The position numbers were made by a program, and so were the translations under genes. 64,000 nucleotides of DNA from Flavobacterium enshiense (GTDB lineage Bacteria > Bacteroidota > Bacteroidia > Flavobacteriales > Flavobacteriaceae): NCBI RefSeq assembly GCF_022836875.1, contig NZ_CP090376.1, positions 1,488,001 to 1,552,000 of the forward strand, read 5' to 3'. How positions within the stretch are numbered: the stretch's first letter is position 1; each line of letters starts with the position of its first letter. The notes below the pieces were generated by a model. The model did not search any database and was not told the origin of the DNA. It saw only the letters and a list, made by a program, of their open reading frames with translations. Below, one piece after another: positions 42,704-50,469 of the stretch.

Positions 42704-44479
42704 ATGATGCTTCAACAAATTCTTACGGAAAAAATCCAGAAAGCGGTTCAGGATATATTTGATGTGACACTAGAGAAAGTGGAATTTCAGGCAACCCGCA
42801 GGGAGTTTGAAGGCGACATAACCGTGGTGATTTTTCCGCTTTTAAAATTGATAAAAAGCAATCCGGCGGAATTAGGAAACAAAATCGGCGATTATTTGGT
42901 TCAAAATGTAACAGAAGTAGCCCGTTTTAATGTTGTTTCCGGATTTTTGAATATTGTGATTTCTGATTCGTATTACCTGAATTTTTTCAACAGTATAAAA
43001 AATACAGACAACTACGGTTTTGTAACCCCGAAAGAGGATGCAAAAGCGACCATGGTGGAATTTGCTTCACCAAATACAAACAAGCCATTGCACCTGGGGC
43101 ATGTTAGAAACATCCTTTTGGGTTATTCCGTGGCTGAAATTATCAAGGCATCGGGTAAAAAAGTATATAAAACCCAAATTGTAAACGACCGCGGAATCCA
43201 CATCTGTAAGTCGATGTTGGCCTGGCAGAAATTCGGCAACGGAGAAACGCCACAAACATCTGGTTTGAAAGGCGATAAACTGGTCGGAAAATATTATGTA
43301 GAGTTTGATAAAGCCTACAAAAGCGAAGTAACCGAGTTAATGGCGCAGGGTAAATCAGAGGATGAAGCTAAAAAACAGGCGCCTATGATTCTGGAAGCAC
43401 AGCAAATGCTTTTGGACTGGGAAGCCGGAAAACCAGAAGTTGTAACGCTTTGGAAAACCATGAACCAATGGGTTTATGATGGTTTTGAAGTTACTTATAA
43501 AGATTTGGGCGTTGACTTCGATTCTTACTATTATGAAAGCAATACGTACCTGTTAGGAAAAGAAGTTGTGAGCTTCGGATTGGAAAAAGGCATTTTCGAA
43601 AAAGATCCGGACGGTTCGGTTTGGATTGATTTAACCGAAGATGGTTTAGACCGAAAAATTGTATTGCGTTCTGACGGTACAGCGGTTTATATGACGCAGG
43701 ATATTGGAACGGCGATTCAGCGTGTGAAAGACAATCCGGATGTTGGAGGAATGGTGTATACGGTTGGAAATGAGCAGGATTATCACTTTAAAGTATTGTT
43801 CCTGATCCTGAAAAAATTAGGTTTCGACTGGGCAGAAAGCTTATACCATTTGTCATACGGAATGGTGGAATTGCCATCCGGAAAAATGAAATCCCGTGAA
43901 GGAACTGTTGTAGATGCCGATGACTTGATCGAAGAAATGGTGGTAACCGCACGTGAAATCTCTGAAGAATTAGGAAAACTGGAAGGTTATTCCGAAGAGG
44001 AAAAATCGAAGTTGTATAAAACGATCGGAATGGGTGCTTTAAAGTATTATATGCTTAAAGTAGATCCGAGAAAAGGAATGATGTTCAATCCGGAAGAATC
44101 GGTTGATTTTGCGGGTAACACAGGGCCTTTCATTCAATATACGTATGCGCGTATCCAATCGATTTTACGAAAAACTGATTTCGACCTAAATACAGATGTA
44201 GTAGTTGAAATTCACGAAAAAGAAAAAGAGCTGCTAAAACTAATGGAAGAATTCCCGGTGGTAATTCAAGATGCGGCTAAACACCACAGTCCGGCGTTAA
44301 TAGCAAATTATTTATATGATTTGGTGAGAGAATACAATTCATTTTATCAGGCCGTTTCTATTTTAGGGGAAGAGGATCTGGCGAAGAAAGTATTCCGCGT
44401 TCAATTATCCAAAAAAGTAGGTGAAGTCATTAAATCAGCATTTGGTTTGCTTGGAATCGATGTGCCGGAGAGAATGTAA
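42704..44479 (+). CDS. argS: Arginyl-tRNA synthetase
   Basis: Charges tRNA-Arg with arginine in the cytoplasm. The N-terminal Arg-tRNA-synthetase domain (residues 1-100) is followed by the class I HIGH-like motif EFASPNTNKPLHLGHVRNIL. Other class marks are IVNDRGIHICKSM, MVYTVGNEQDYHFKVLFLIL and the MKSREGTVVDADDL region replacing a canonical KMSKS. A C-terminal anticodon-binding DALR domain covers the last 120 residues. The length of 591 residues is normal. ATG 42704 and ATG 42707 are adjacent and equally possible. Confidence 0.95.
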   Translation: MMLQQILTEKIQKAVQDIFDVTLEKVEFQATRREFEGDITVVIFPLLKLIKSNPAELGNKIGDYLVQNVTEVARFNVVSGFLNIVISDSYYLNFFNSIKNTDNYGFVTPKEDAKATMVEFASPNTNKPLHLGHVRNILLGYSVAEIIKASGKKVYKTQIVNDRGIHICKSMLAWQKFGNGETPQTSGLKGDKLVGKYYVEFDKAYKSEVTELMAQGKSEDEAKKQAPMILEAQQMLLDWEAGKPEVVTLWKTMNQWVYDGFEVTYKDLGVDFDSYYYESNTYLLGKEVVSFGLEKGIFEKDPDGSVWIDLTEDGLDRKIVLRSDGTAVYMTQDIGTAIQRVKDNPDVGGMVYTVGNEQDYHFKVLFLILKKLGFDWAESLYHLSYGMVELPSGKMKSREGTVVDADDLIEEMVVTAREISEELGKLEGYSEEEKSKLYKTIGMGALKYYMLKVDPRKGMMFNPEESVDFAGNTGPFIQYTYARIQSILRKTDFDLNTDVVVEIHEKEKELLKLMEEFPVVIQDAAKHHSPALIANYLYDLVREYNSFYQAVSILGEEDLAKKVFRVQLSKKVGEVIKSAFGLLGIDVPERM

Positions 44480-44574
44480 AAATAAAAGTGACTAGAGAAA
44501 AGGGGAAAGAAAATTACAGATATAAGTTTTGGACTATTTCCTTATCCCTTTTAACTAATCCCTAAAAAAATAAA

Positions 44575-46026
44575 ATGAATCAAAATAAATCCTACTTTGT
44601 TCAATCGTTTACAATTTTTGCTGTTTCCATAGCGGCATTCCTTGTTTTTAAATCGATTTTGCCAAAGAAACTTTTTTCGGAGAGCACGGTCAATTCCAAA
44701 AATGTGGTAATTGACAGTTTGCTTTTGGAAGCTTTAGAAGAAGATAAAGATGCTGCCGATGGCGACACGCTTTCCAACCAGCCGATCTCTTTTACGGCTG
44801 TGGATGGCATCACGTTTCCTGATGAAAAATTTGAGGATTATAAAGGATTCCAGCATTTGATTCAGTTTTATGAGAAATTGTATCAGTTGGAAACGAAACA
44901 TCAGGGGAATGTCCGGATCGCTTATTTCGGCGATTCCATGACCGATGGTGATATGATTGTTCAGGATTTCAGAGCTAATTTTCAGGATAAATTTGGTGGT
45001 CAGGGTGTTGGTTTCGTGAATATTACTTCAGAATCTGCAGCTTCGCGTAATTCGATCAAACACGAATTTTCGGGGAATTGGAAAACCCAATCCTATCTGA
45101 ATGTGAAAAACCCGCGCAGTCCTTTTGGTGTGAACGGTCACGTGTTTTTTGCAAACGATACGGCTAATGTGGAATGGGTGCGATACAAGGCAAGCAAACT
45201 TCCAAACTTGTCCGAATTATCTAATCCGACCCTTTTCTACGGAAAATCAAATAATAAAAAAGGAAAAATTGCCTTTAAAGAAGGTAACGACACTATTTAC
45301 AAGAAGCTTTCGCCAAATAAACTGGTGAATACTTTGGTAATCGGAAATACTACAAAAAATCTGAAGTTAGATTTTATCAAAGCGGATTCCATTCCGGTTT
45401 ACGGATTGAATTTCGACGATGGAAAAGGTGTTCACGTAGATAATTTCTCGAACAGAGGGAATTCGGGATTACCAATTTCTACTTTCAATACGAAGGTAAT
45501 GCGTCATTTTCATGAGAAATTGGGATATGATTTAATTGTACTTCATTACGGGACCAATGTGTTGAATTACGGTTCCTTAAATTATATCTGGTACGAAAAA
45601 CGTATGAAAAACGTGGTAAATCATTTGAAAGAATGTTTCCCTGGTGTTGCTATTTTAATTGTTTCCACGGCAGACAAAGCCACGAAATATGATATGGAAA
45701 TGAAGACGGATTCGGCTGTAGTTCCATTAACCAAAGCACAGAAAAAATATGCTATTCAATCAGGAGCCGGTTATGTGAATTTGTACGCTTTAATGGGAGG
45801 TGACGGTTCGATGGTGAAATGGGTGGAAGAAGTACCTGCGTCGGCTAATAAAGATTACACGCATTTTAACTATCGCGGTGCCAAGAAGATTTCGAGTATG
45901 ATTTACAATCAGGTTTACGATGGTTACGAGCAGTTTAAGCGTTTGCGAGCCAACAGAAAGCAACCGAAACCTGTTGTGAAAATAGATAGTATAAGCATTA
46001 AAACTGACAGTGTTCATGTGGAATAA
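44575..46026 (+). CDS. SGNH/GDSL-like envelope enzyme, first gene of O-acylation cassette
   Basis: A 483-residue protein with an N-terminal signal anchor (about residues 12-30) and an acidic linker. SGNH blocks are visible: block I AYFGDSMTDGD (Ser about 120), block III LHYGTN (about 323-328) and the Asp-His pair in KDYTHFNYRGA (about 427-430). About 200 residues separate blocks I and III, far more than in simple GDSL enzymes, indicating an inserted domain as in Ape1-type peptidoglycan O-acetylesterases. It precedes a LysM-SGNH protein and an MBOAT acyltransferase with overlapping or nearly abutting frames. Role as acetyltransferase or esterase is inferred. Confidence 0.78.
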   Translation: MNQNKSYFVQSFTIFAVSIAAFLVFKSILPKKLFSESTVNSKNVVIDSLLLEALEEDKDAADGDTLSNQPISFTAVDGITFPDEKFEDYKGFQHLIQFYEKLYQLETKHQGNVRIAYFGDSMTDGDMIVQDFRANFQDKFGGQGVGFVNITSESAASRNSIKHEFSGNWKTQSYLNVKNPRSPFGVNGHVFFANDTANVEWVRYKASKLPNLSELSNPTLFYGKSNNKKGKIAFKEGNDTIYKKLSPNKLVNTLVIGNTTKNLKLDFIKADSIPVYGLNFDDGKGVHVDNFSNRGNSGLPISTFNTKVMRHFHEKLGYDLIVLHYGTNVLNYGSLNYIWYEKRMKNVVNHLKECFPGVAILIVSTADKATKYDMEMKTDSAVVPLTKAQKKYAIQSGAGYVNLYALMGGDGSMVKWVEEVPASANKDYTHFNYRGAKKISSMIYNQVYDGYEQFKRLRANRKQPKPVVKIDSISIKTDSVHVE

Positions 46027-47437
46027 GCTTTTCGTAGTACTTTTTGGTTTGTTGTTTTCGGCAACAGTAGCTGCTCAGGTGGTCGATTCTACTATGGTGG
46101 AAGTCGATACACTGGGTATGGAGGCCAAAGTAAGTTATGGTGAAAATGCTATTTCGAATACTAAAGCCTTAGAAAAGTTCTTCGAGAAACTGTATCTGTT
46201 GGAGACGACTAGAACAGGAAAAGTACGTGTAGTTCATATTGGTGATTCCCACATACAGGCCGATTTGTTTACCGGTGTCATTCGAAAAAATCTTCAGGAG
46301 AAATTCGGAAACGGAGGTTTAGGGTTTTCCTTTCCGCACAATCTGGCAAGAACTAACGGAAGCTATTTTATGCGATATTCTTCCAATGCGGATTGGAATA
46401 CACATAAAATTACCAGGGAGAAAAACGGCAGTCCGGTTGGTTTGAGCGGAATCTCACTTACCACCAAAAGCAAAGGTTTTGCGGTAGAAATCAATGTTAA
46501 GGACAACAATTATCAGTTTAATACGCTGAAAATCGTGACTCCGGGTAATGCGGCTCAATTTGATATGGCGACCAGTTCTAAAACCATAGTTTTGGAGTCG
46601 AATGTGCCTAAGAAAATCGTTCACAAAATTAAAAATGGTGAAGCTATTTCAACAATTGCCGATAAATACAATATTTCCGTAGCCGAGTTAAAAAAAGCGA
46701 ACGGTTTGAAATCGGATAAGATCCGTGCCGGAAAAACACTGAAAATACCAACGGATGAAATGCAGAAAAGAAGCGTGAAGCGTTCTGAATTTATTCCCCT
46801 TCCGCTGACTGAAGATGCTACTACGCATGCTTTTTATTCGGAGACATTGATGGATAAAATTTACCTGATTCCGAATAAAAACGCATCAACTTTTGCCTTA
46901 AACGGGCTGGTTTTTGAAAGAAATGAACCCGGAATTACCTATAGCGCCATCGGTGTAAATGGGGCTAAAGTTTCAGATTATAATAAATACCCATTGTTTT
47001 TTGAACAGGTTCCTGCTTTGGAAGCCGATTTGATTATCGTCTCTTTGGGAACCAACGAAACATTCGACAAAATGCCGGTTCAGGATTATATGAATCAGTT
47101 GAACACTTTTCTGTCGAACATTAAAGCTAAAAACCCAAATGCAGAGGTTTTGGTAATGTCAACGCCGCCTTCCTTGTTATACCGCCGTTCGCTGAATCGT
47201 TTTGCTGATGATTACGCACGTGCTATCAATGATCAGACTGTAGCGGCCAATCATGCATCTTGGGATTTGTTTGCCATTATGGGCGGAATGTATGGCGTGA
47301 ATCGCAATTACCATCAGGGTTTAATGTCGGGTGATAAGGTACATTACACGAAAGCAGGGTATGAAAAACAGGGAGCGTTATTCAGTCAGGCATTGATAGA
47401 CGCTTACGAAAATTTTAAAGCAACAAAGAAGAAATAA
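46016..47437 (+). CDS. SGNH/GDSL-like enzyme with inserted LysM domain
   Basis: A 473-475-residue secreted protein (signal ending ATVAAQ). Block I VVHIGDSHIQAD (Ser about 80), Gly-containing block II IGVNGAK, block III SLGTNE and block V GDKVHYTKAGY (Asp/His) form a complete SGNH site. Between blocks I and III lie a beta-rich domain and, at about residues 203-247, a LysM repeat: HKIKNGEAISTIADKYN through KIRAGKTLKIP. LysM binds GlcNAc-containing chains such as peptidoglycan. The 5' end overlaps the preceding gene; ATG 46010 would add two residues. The MBOAT gene follows after one base. Confidence 0.85.
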   Translation: MWNKLFVVLFGLLFSATVAAQVVDSTMVEVDTLGMEAKVSYGENAISNTKALEKFFEKLYLLETTRTGKVRVVHIGDSHIQADLFTGVIRKNLQEKFGNGGLGFSFPHNLARTNGSYFMRYSSNADWNTHKITREKNGSPVGLSGISLTTKSKGFAVEINVKDNNYQFNTLKIVTPGNAAQFDMATSSKTIVLESNVPKKIVHKIKNGEAISTIADKYNISVAELKKANGLKSDKIRAGKTLKIPTDEMQKRSVKRSEFIPLPLTEDATTHAFYSETLMDKIYLIPNKNASTFALNGLVFERNEPGITYSAIGVNGAKVSDYNKYPLFFEQVPALEADLIIVSLGTNETFDKMPVQDYMNQLNTFLSNIKAKNPNAEVLVMSTPPSLLYRRSLNRFADDYARAINDQTVAANHASWDLFAIMGGMYGVNRNYHQGLMSGDKVHYTKAGYEKQGALFSQALIDAYENFKATKKK

Positions 47438-47438
47438 T

Positions 47439-49124
47439 ATGCAGGATTGGTTTGCCCAAAATATTGCCTCACTTTTTACATCCATAAACGCAGAAACGGT
47501 TCAAAATTGGTTTGTTTATAATCCGAAAGAGCCGATTTTGTTCAATACAGGTCTTTTTTTGGGACTGTTTTTGGTTTTTTACAGTATATATATTGCACTT
47601 AAAAATACGTTTTACCCACGATTGGTATACGTTATCTTGTTCTCGTTGTTTTTCTATTACAAATCGAGTGGTATTTTCTTTTTGTTGCTGGTAGGTTCTT
47701 CTATAGTGGATTATAATTTAGGGAATTTGGTGCACCGAACGCAAAGTGTATTGAATAAGAAATTGTGTCTTGCCTTTAGTATAGTGCTAAACCTTAGTTT
47801 TTTAGGATATTTCAAGTACACGAATTTCATCATTGATACCTATAATTCGGTAGCTGACGGTCATTTTGAATTTCAGAAAATCATACTTCCGGTAGGGATT
47901 TCGTTCTATACCTTTCAGTCGATCAGTTATATTATCGAGATTTATCGTAAAGAAATTGAGCCAACCAAAAACTATGTGGATTACGTGTTTTTCGTATCGT
48001 TTTTCCCTCAGTTGGTAGCGGGGCCAATCGTGCGTGCAAAGGATTTTCTTCCACAGATTTATCAGAAATTAAATGTAACCAAGGAAGATATCAACAGGGC
48101 TTTTCTTTTGATAATTGGTGGATTAATCAAGAAAACAGTGATTTCCGATTACATTTCCATCAATTTTGTGGACCGTGTTTTTGATGCGCCTTCTGCATAC
48201 ACCGCTTTTGAAAATCTGATGGCGTCTTATGGTTATGCGATTCAGATTTATTGTGACTTCTCGGGATATTCCGATATGGCAATAGGTGTGGCTTTATTGC
48301 TTGGATTTAAGTTGCCTACCAACTTCAGAACGCCATATCAGTCGGCTTCGATTACCGAATTCTGGAGAAGATGGCACATATCATTGTCAACGTGGTTAAA
48401 AGACTTTTTATACATATCGGTAGGAGGTAACCGTAACGGGACGTTTGCCGGATTTTTATTCCCGGCCTTGTTTTTCTTCGGATTGATTGTATGGGGAATC
48501 ACGCAGTCACCTACCAGTAATATTCCGCTTATTGTAGCTGTTGGTGCTACAGTTCTTTTTGCGCTGACCTGTTTGTTGTCTAAAGAAAAAGAACGCACAC
48601 TGTTTACCAATGTCAATCTGATGACAACAATGTTATTGGGGGGATTATGGCATGGGGCCAGTCTTCGTTTCATCATTTGGGGGGCATTGCACGGAATGGC
48701 ATTAGCGGTTCATAAGATCATTTTGGAGTTTTTTCCATCCCGAAAAGATGATAAGGCATCCTTTTTTGGAACTGTCTGGTTGGTGATATCAGTGTTGTTA
48801 ACCTTTCATTTTGTAACGTTCTGTTGGATTTTCTTCCGAGCCAAAGATTTTAGTACCGCGTTGGAATTGATCAATAATATCGGGAATGTAACGTTTGATT
48901 GGGAACAATGGAAAATTGTCGGTGAAGGATATAAAAACGTATTCCTTTTAATGGCTATTGGATTTGCATGGCATTATCTTCCGGAAAAGCTAGTGGAAAA
49001 AATGCAGAGCATTTTCAAAGCCCTGCCAATTATCCTGAAAGCAATACTTTTAGGTTTGGTGTATTGGTTGGTTTACGCTACCGCTTCTGCAGGTCCTCAG
49101 CCGTTTATTTATTTTCAGTTCTAA
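47439..49124 (+). CDS. MBOAT family O-acyltransferase (AlgI/PatA-like)
   Basis: A 561-residue multi-pass inner-membrane protein. MBOAT hallmarks are LGYFKYTNF, PVGISFYTFQSISYIIEIYR, FPQLVAGPIVRAKDF, YCDFSGYSDMAIG, FWRRWHISLSTWLKDFLYI and the catalytic His region LGGLWHGASLRFI. AlgI and PatA move acetyl groups from the cytoplasm across the membrane for transfer to alginate or peptidoglycan. It is the third gene after two SGNH enzymes, the usual partner arrangement. No alginate genes are present; the LysM in the neighbour points to cell wall as the target. Confidence 0.92.
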   Translation: MQDWFAQNIASLFTSINAETVQNWFVYNPKEPILFNTGLFLGLFLVFYSIYIALKNTFYPRLVYVILFSLFFYYKSSGIFFLLLVGSSIVDYNLGNLVHRTQSVLNKKLCLAFSIVLNLSFLGYFKYTNFIIDTYNSVADGHFEFQKIILPVGISFYTFQSISYIIEIYRKEIEPTKNYVDYVFFVSFFPQLVAGPIVRAKDFLPQIYQKLNVTKEDINRAFLLIIGGLIKKTVISDYISINFVDRVFDAPSAYTAFENLMASYGYAIQIYCDFSGYSDMAIGVALLLGFKLPTNFRTPYQSASITEFWRRWHISLSTWLKDFLYISVGGNRNGTFAGFLFPALFFFGLIVWGITQSPTSNIPLIVAVGATVLFALTCLLSKEKERTLFTNVNLMTTMLLGGLWHGASLRFIIWGALHGMALAVHKIILEFFPSRKDDKASFFGTVWLVISVLLTFHFVTFCWIFFRAKDFSTALELINNIGNVTFDWEQWKIVGEGYKNVFLLMAIGFAWHYLPEKLVEKMQSIFKALPIILKAILLGLVYWLVYATASAGPQPFIYFQF

Positions 49125-49176
49125 ATTTTAAGAAAATTATAGGTTTTTAACAAGTTTCTTAATTCAAATTTATTTT

Positions 49177-49184
49177 TATATTTG
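49177..49184 (+). promoter_or_regulatory. -7 promoter element abutting the next start
   Basis: TATATTTG matches TAnnTTTG exactly and lies five bases before ATG 49190, suggesting a leaderless transcript for the small Cys-rich gene. Confidence 0.5.
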
Positions 49185-49189
49185 AATCG

Positions 49190-49522
49190 ATGAAAATTTT
49201 AACAGCCATACTAACTTTCTATTTTGTGCTTCTGAGCGGGGCTGCTACGCTGCGCTTAATAAAATCGCATTTTTCAGATTGCTGTGAGATTGCGGCAGAT
49301 AATGGTTGTTGTCAGAGTGACGGTATACCTGACGGTTGTCAGAAAGAGAAATGTGTTTTGAATCTGAATTTTTCAACCGGACAGTTTATTGTCCAGCAGA
49401 TTCAGGACGTCTCAATTCCAGATGTTTTCGATGATAAAAAACATGAAAAGTTAAATTACGAAAAAACGTTCATACCTAATTATTACAATACGTTTTGGCA
49501 TCCGCCGGAAATCACTTCCTAA
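49190..49522 (+). CDS. Small Cys-rich exported protein, function unknown
   Basis: A 110-residue protein with a hydrophobic N-terminus (residues 1-22). The mature region has seven cysteines within about 26 residues: HFSDCCEIAADNGCCQSDG then CQKEKC. The rest is polar, with aromatic residues near the end (NYYNTFWHPP). I do not recognise a named family; the cluster of paired cysteines suggests metal (copper or zinc) binding or disulfide structure. It is followed after 66 bp by another small Cys/Lys-rich secreted protein, and the two may respond to the same condition. Confidence 0.65.
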   Translation: MKILTAILTFYFVLLSGAATLRLIKSHFSDCCEIAADNGCCQSDGIPDGCQKEKCVLNLNFSTGQFIVQQIQDVSIPDVFDDKKHEKLNYEKTFIPNYYNTFWHPPEITS

Positions 49523-49588
49523 CGAAGGAACATCAATCAAGAAACAAATTAAGATCAAACAATTAAATAAATTTAAATCTAAAATATT

Positions 49589-49777
49589 ATGAAAAATATT
49601 GTAGCAATTTTAGCAGTGGCATTATTTACAGTATCAATGAATGTGGCTGCTCAGGAGAAAAAAGTTAGCGGACCAGCTAAAAAAGAAGCGACTACTAAAA
49701 AAGAAGCTTGCTCTAAAGAAGATAAGAAAGCTTGTGCAGTGGGAGAGAAAAAATCTTGTTGCGCTAAAAAAGCATAA
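49589..49777 (+). CDS. Small Lys/Cys-rich periplasmic protein
   Basis: A 62-residue protein. The signal peptide (residues 1-21, NVAAQ) is followed by a 40-residue mature part almost wholly of Lys, Ala, Glu and Cys, ending KKSCCAKKA, with four cysteines. It may bind metal or be a structural peptide; no family is recognised. A terminator follows, and a signal peptide plus Bacteroidota-like composition supports it as a real gene despite its size. Confidence 0.68.
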   Translation: MKNIVAILAVALFTVSMNVAAQEKKVSGPAKKEATTKKEACSKEDKKACAVGEKKSCCAKKA

Positions 49778-49799
49778 TTTTTAAATTATGACAGTTAGG

Positions 49800-49824
49800 C
49801 CCCGATTTATCGGGGTTTTTTTTA
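49800..49824 (+). terminator. Terminator after the Lys/Cys-rich gene
   Basis: A six-bp GC stem (CCCCGA / TCGGGG), four-base loop, nine-base T-run on the plus strand. Confidence 0.75.
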
Positions 49825-49881
49825 TTTAGAATTTTACCGAAAAAAGAGCTAATTTTATACAAAATACTTAAAATCAAGATT

Positions 49882-50349
49882 ATGAAAAAAATAATTAGTC
49901 TTTCAGTATCAGTTTTTCTACTGGTGATTTCTTTGGCTTGTTCGGACGATGATGATAACAGCAGCTCACCATCAAACAATAATCAGACAATCGAAGAAAT
50001 CAAAAAAGAAGTTATGTCGGGCACTTGGAGAATAACCTATTTCTTTGATACCGATTCCGATGAAACGTCAAATTTTAACGGTTACAATTTTACCTTTGGT
50101 TCTAACAGTATTTTAACAGCGACCAATGGGGGTAACACAAATGTAGGAGCATGGTCGGTTACCGATAGTAACAGTGGTGACGATAGTCCGGACGATATCG
50201 ATTTTAATATTGTTTTTGCCGGTCCACCGGATTTTGCAGAATTGTCAGAAGATTGGCATATCTTGGAGCATACCGATACTAAATTGCGCTTAACACATGT
50301 TAGCGGTGGAAACGGAGGAACCGATTATCTCACTTTTGAAAAGAATTAA
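49882..50349 (+). CDS. Lipocalin-like lipoprotein with acidic/Ser linker
   Basis: A 155-residue protein. Lipoprotein signal (residues 1-20, SLAC) followed by DDDDNSSSPSNNN, the acid/Asn linker seen on many Bacteroidota surface lipoproteins. The folded part has GTWRITYFFDTDSDET, YNFTFGSNSIL, GAWSVTDSNSGDD and LRLTHVSGGNGG, a lipocalin-like strand pattern. The Asp run after the lipid Cys may act as a surface-export signal in Bacteroidota, an inference from published work on LES sequences. Function unknown. Confidence 0.78.
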   Translation: MKKIISLSVSVFLLVISLACSDDDDNSSSPSNNNQTIEEIKKEVMSGTWRITYFFDTDSDETSNFNGYNFTFGSNSILTATNGGNTNVGAWSVTDSNSGDDSPDDIDFNIVFAGPPDFAELSEDWHILEHTDTKLRLTHVSGGNGGTDYLTFEKN

Positions 50350-50356
50350 TACATAG

Positions 50357-50380
50357 AACCAGTCTGAGGGCTGGTTTTTT
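50357..50380 (+). terminator. Terminator after the lipocalin-like gene
   Basis: AACCAG / CTGGTT stem with an eight-base loop and a six-base T-run, seven bases past the stop codon. Confidence 0.7.
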
Positions 50381-50416
50381 AGTGTAAGGAAGTTAAAACT
50401 TTGCACCTCTGTCACT

Positions 50417-50446
50417 TTGCACCTTTGCGACTTTATATTATCTTTG
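50417..50446 (+). promoter_or_regulatory. Promoter for ffh with repeated CTTTGCACCT
   Basis: TTG at 50417-50419, 19-bp spacer, TATCTTTG at 50439-50446 (exact TAnnTTTG). The word CTTTGCACCT or CTTTGCACC occurs three times between about 50398 and 50450, the last being the functional -7 plus initiation region. Confidence 0.7.
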
Positions 50447-50469
50447 CACCTCATTAAACAAAAACTATC

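Noticed and set aside
49589..49777. Lys/Cys-rich 62-codon frame as a chance open frame
   Set aside because: Kept as a gene: it has a clean signal peptide, sits before a terminator and follows another secreted Cys-rich gene.
50395..50450. Triple CTTTGCACC as a small CRISPR-like or iteron array
   Set aside because: Units are only ten bases with unequal spacing of about 16 and 27, at a promoter; better explained by duplicated promoter segment.
50350..50469. Possible 4.5S (SRP) RNA gene next to ffh
   Set aside because: The gap is 120 bp, is filled by a terminator and promoter, and shows no SRP domain IV hairpin.
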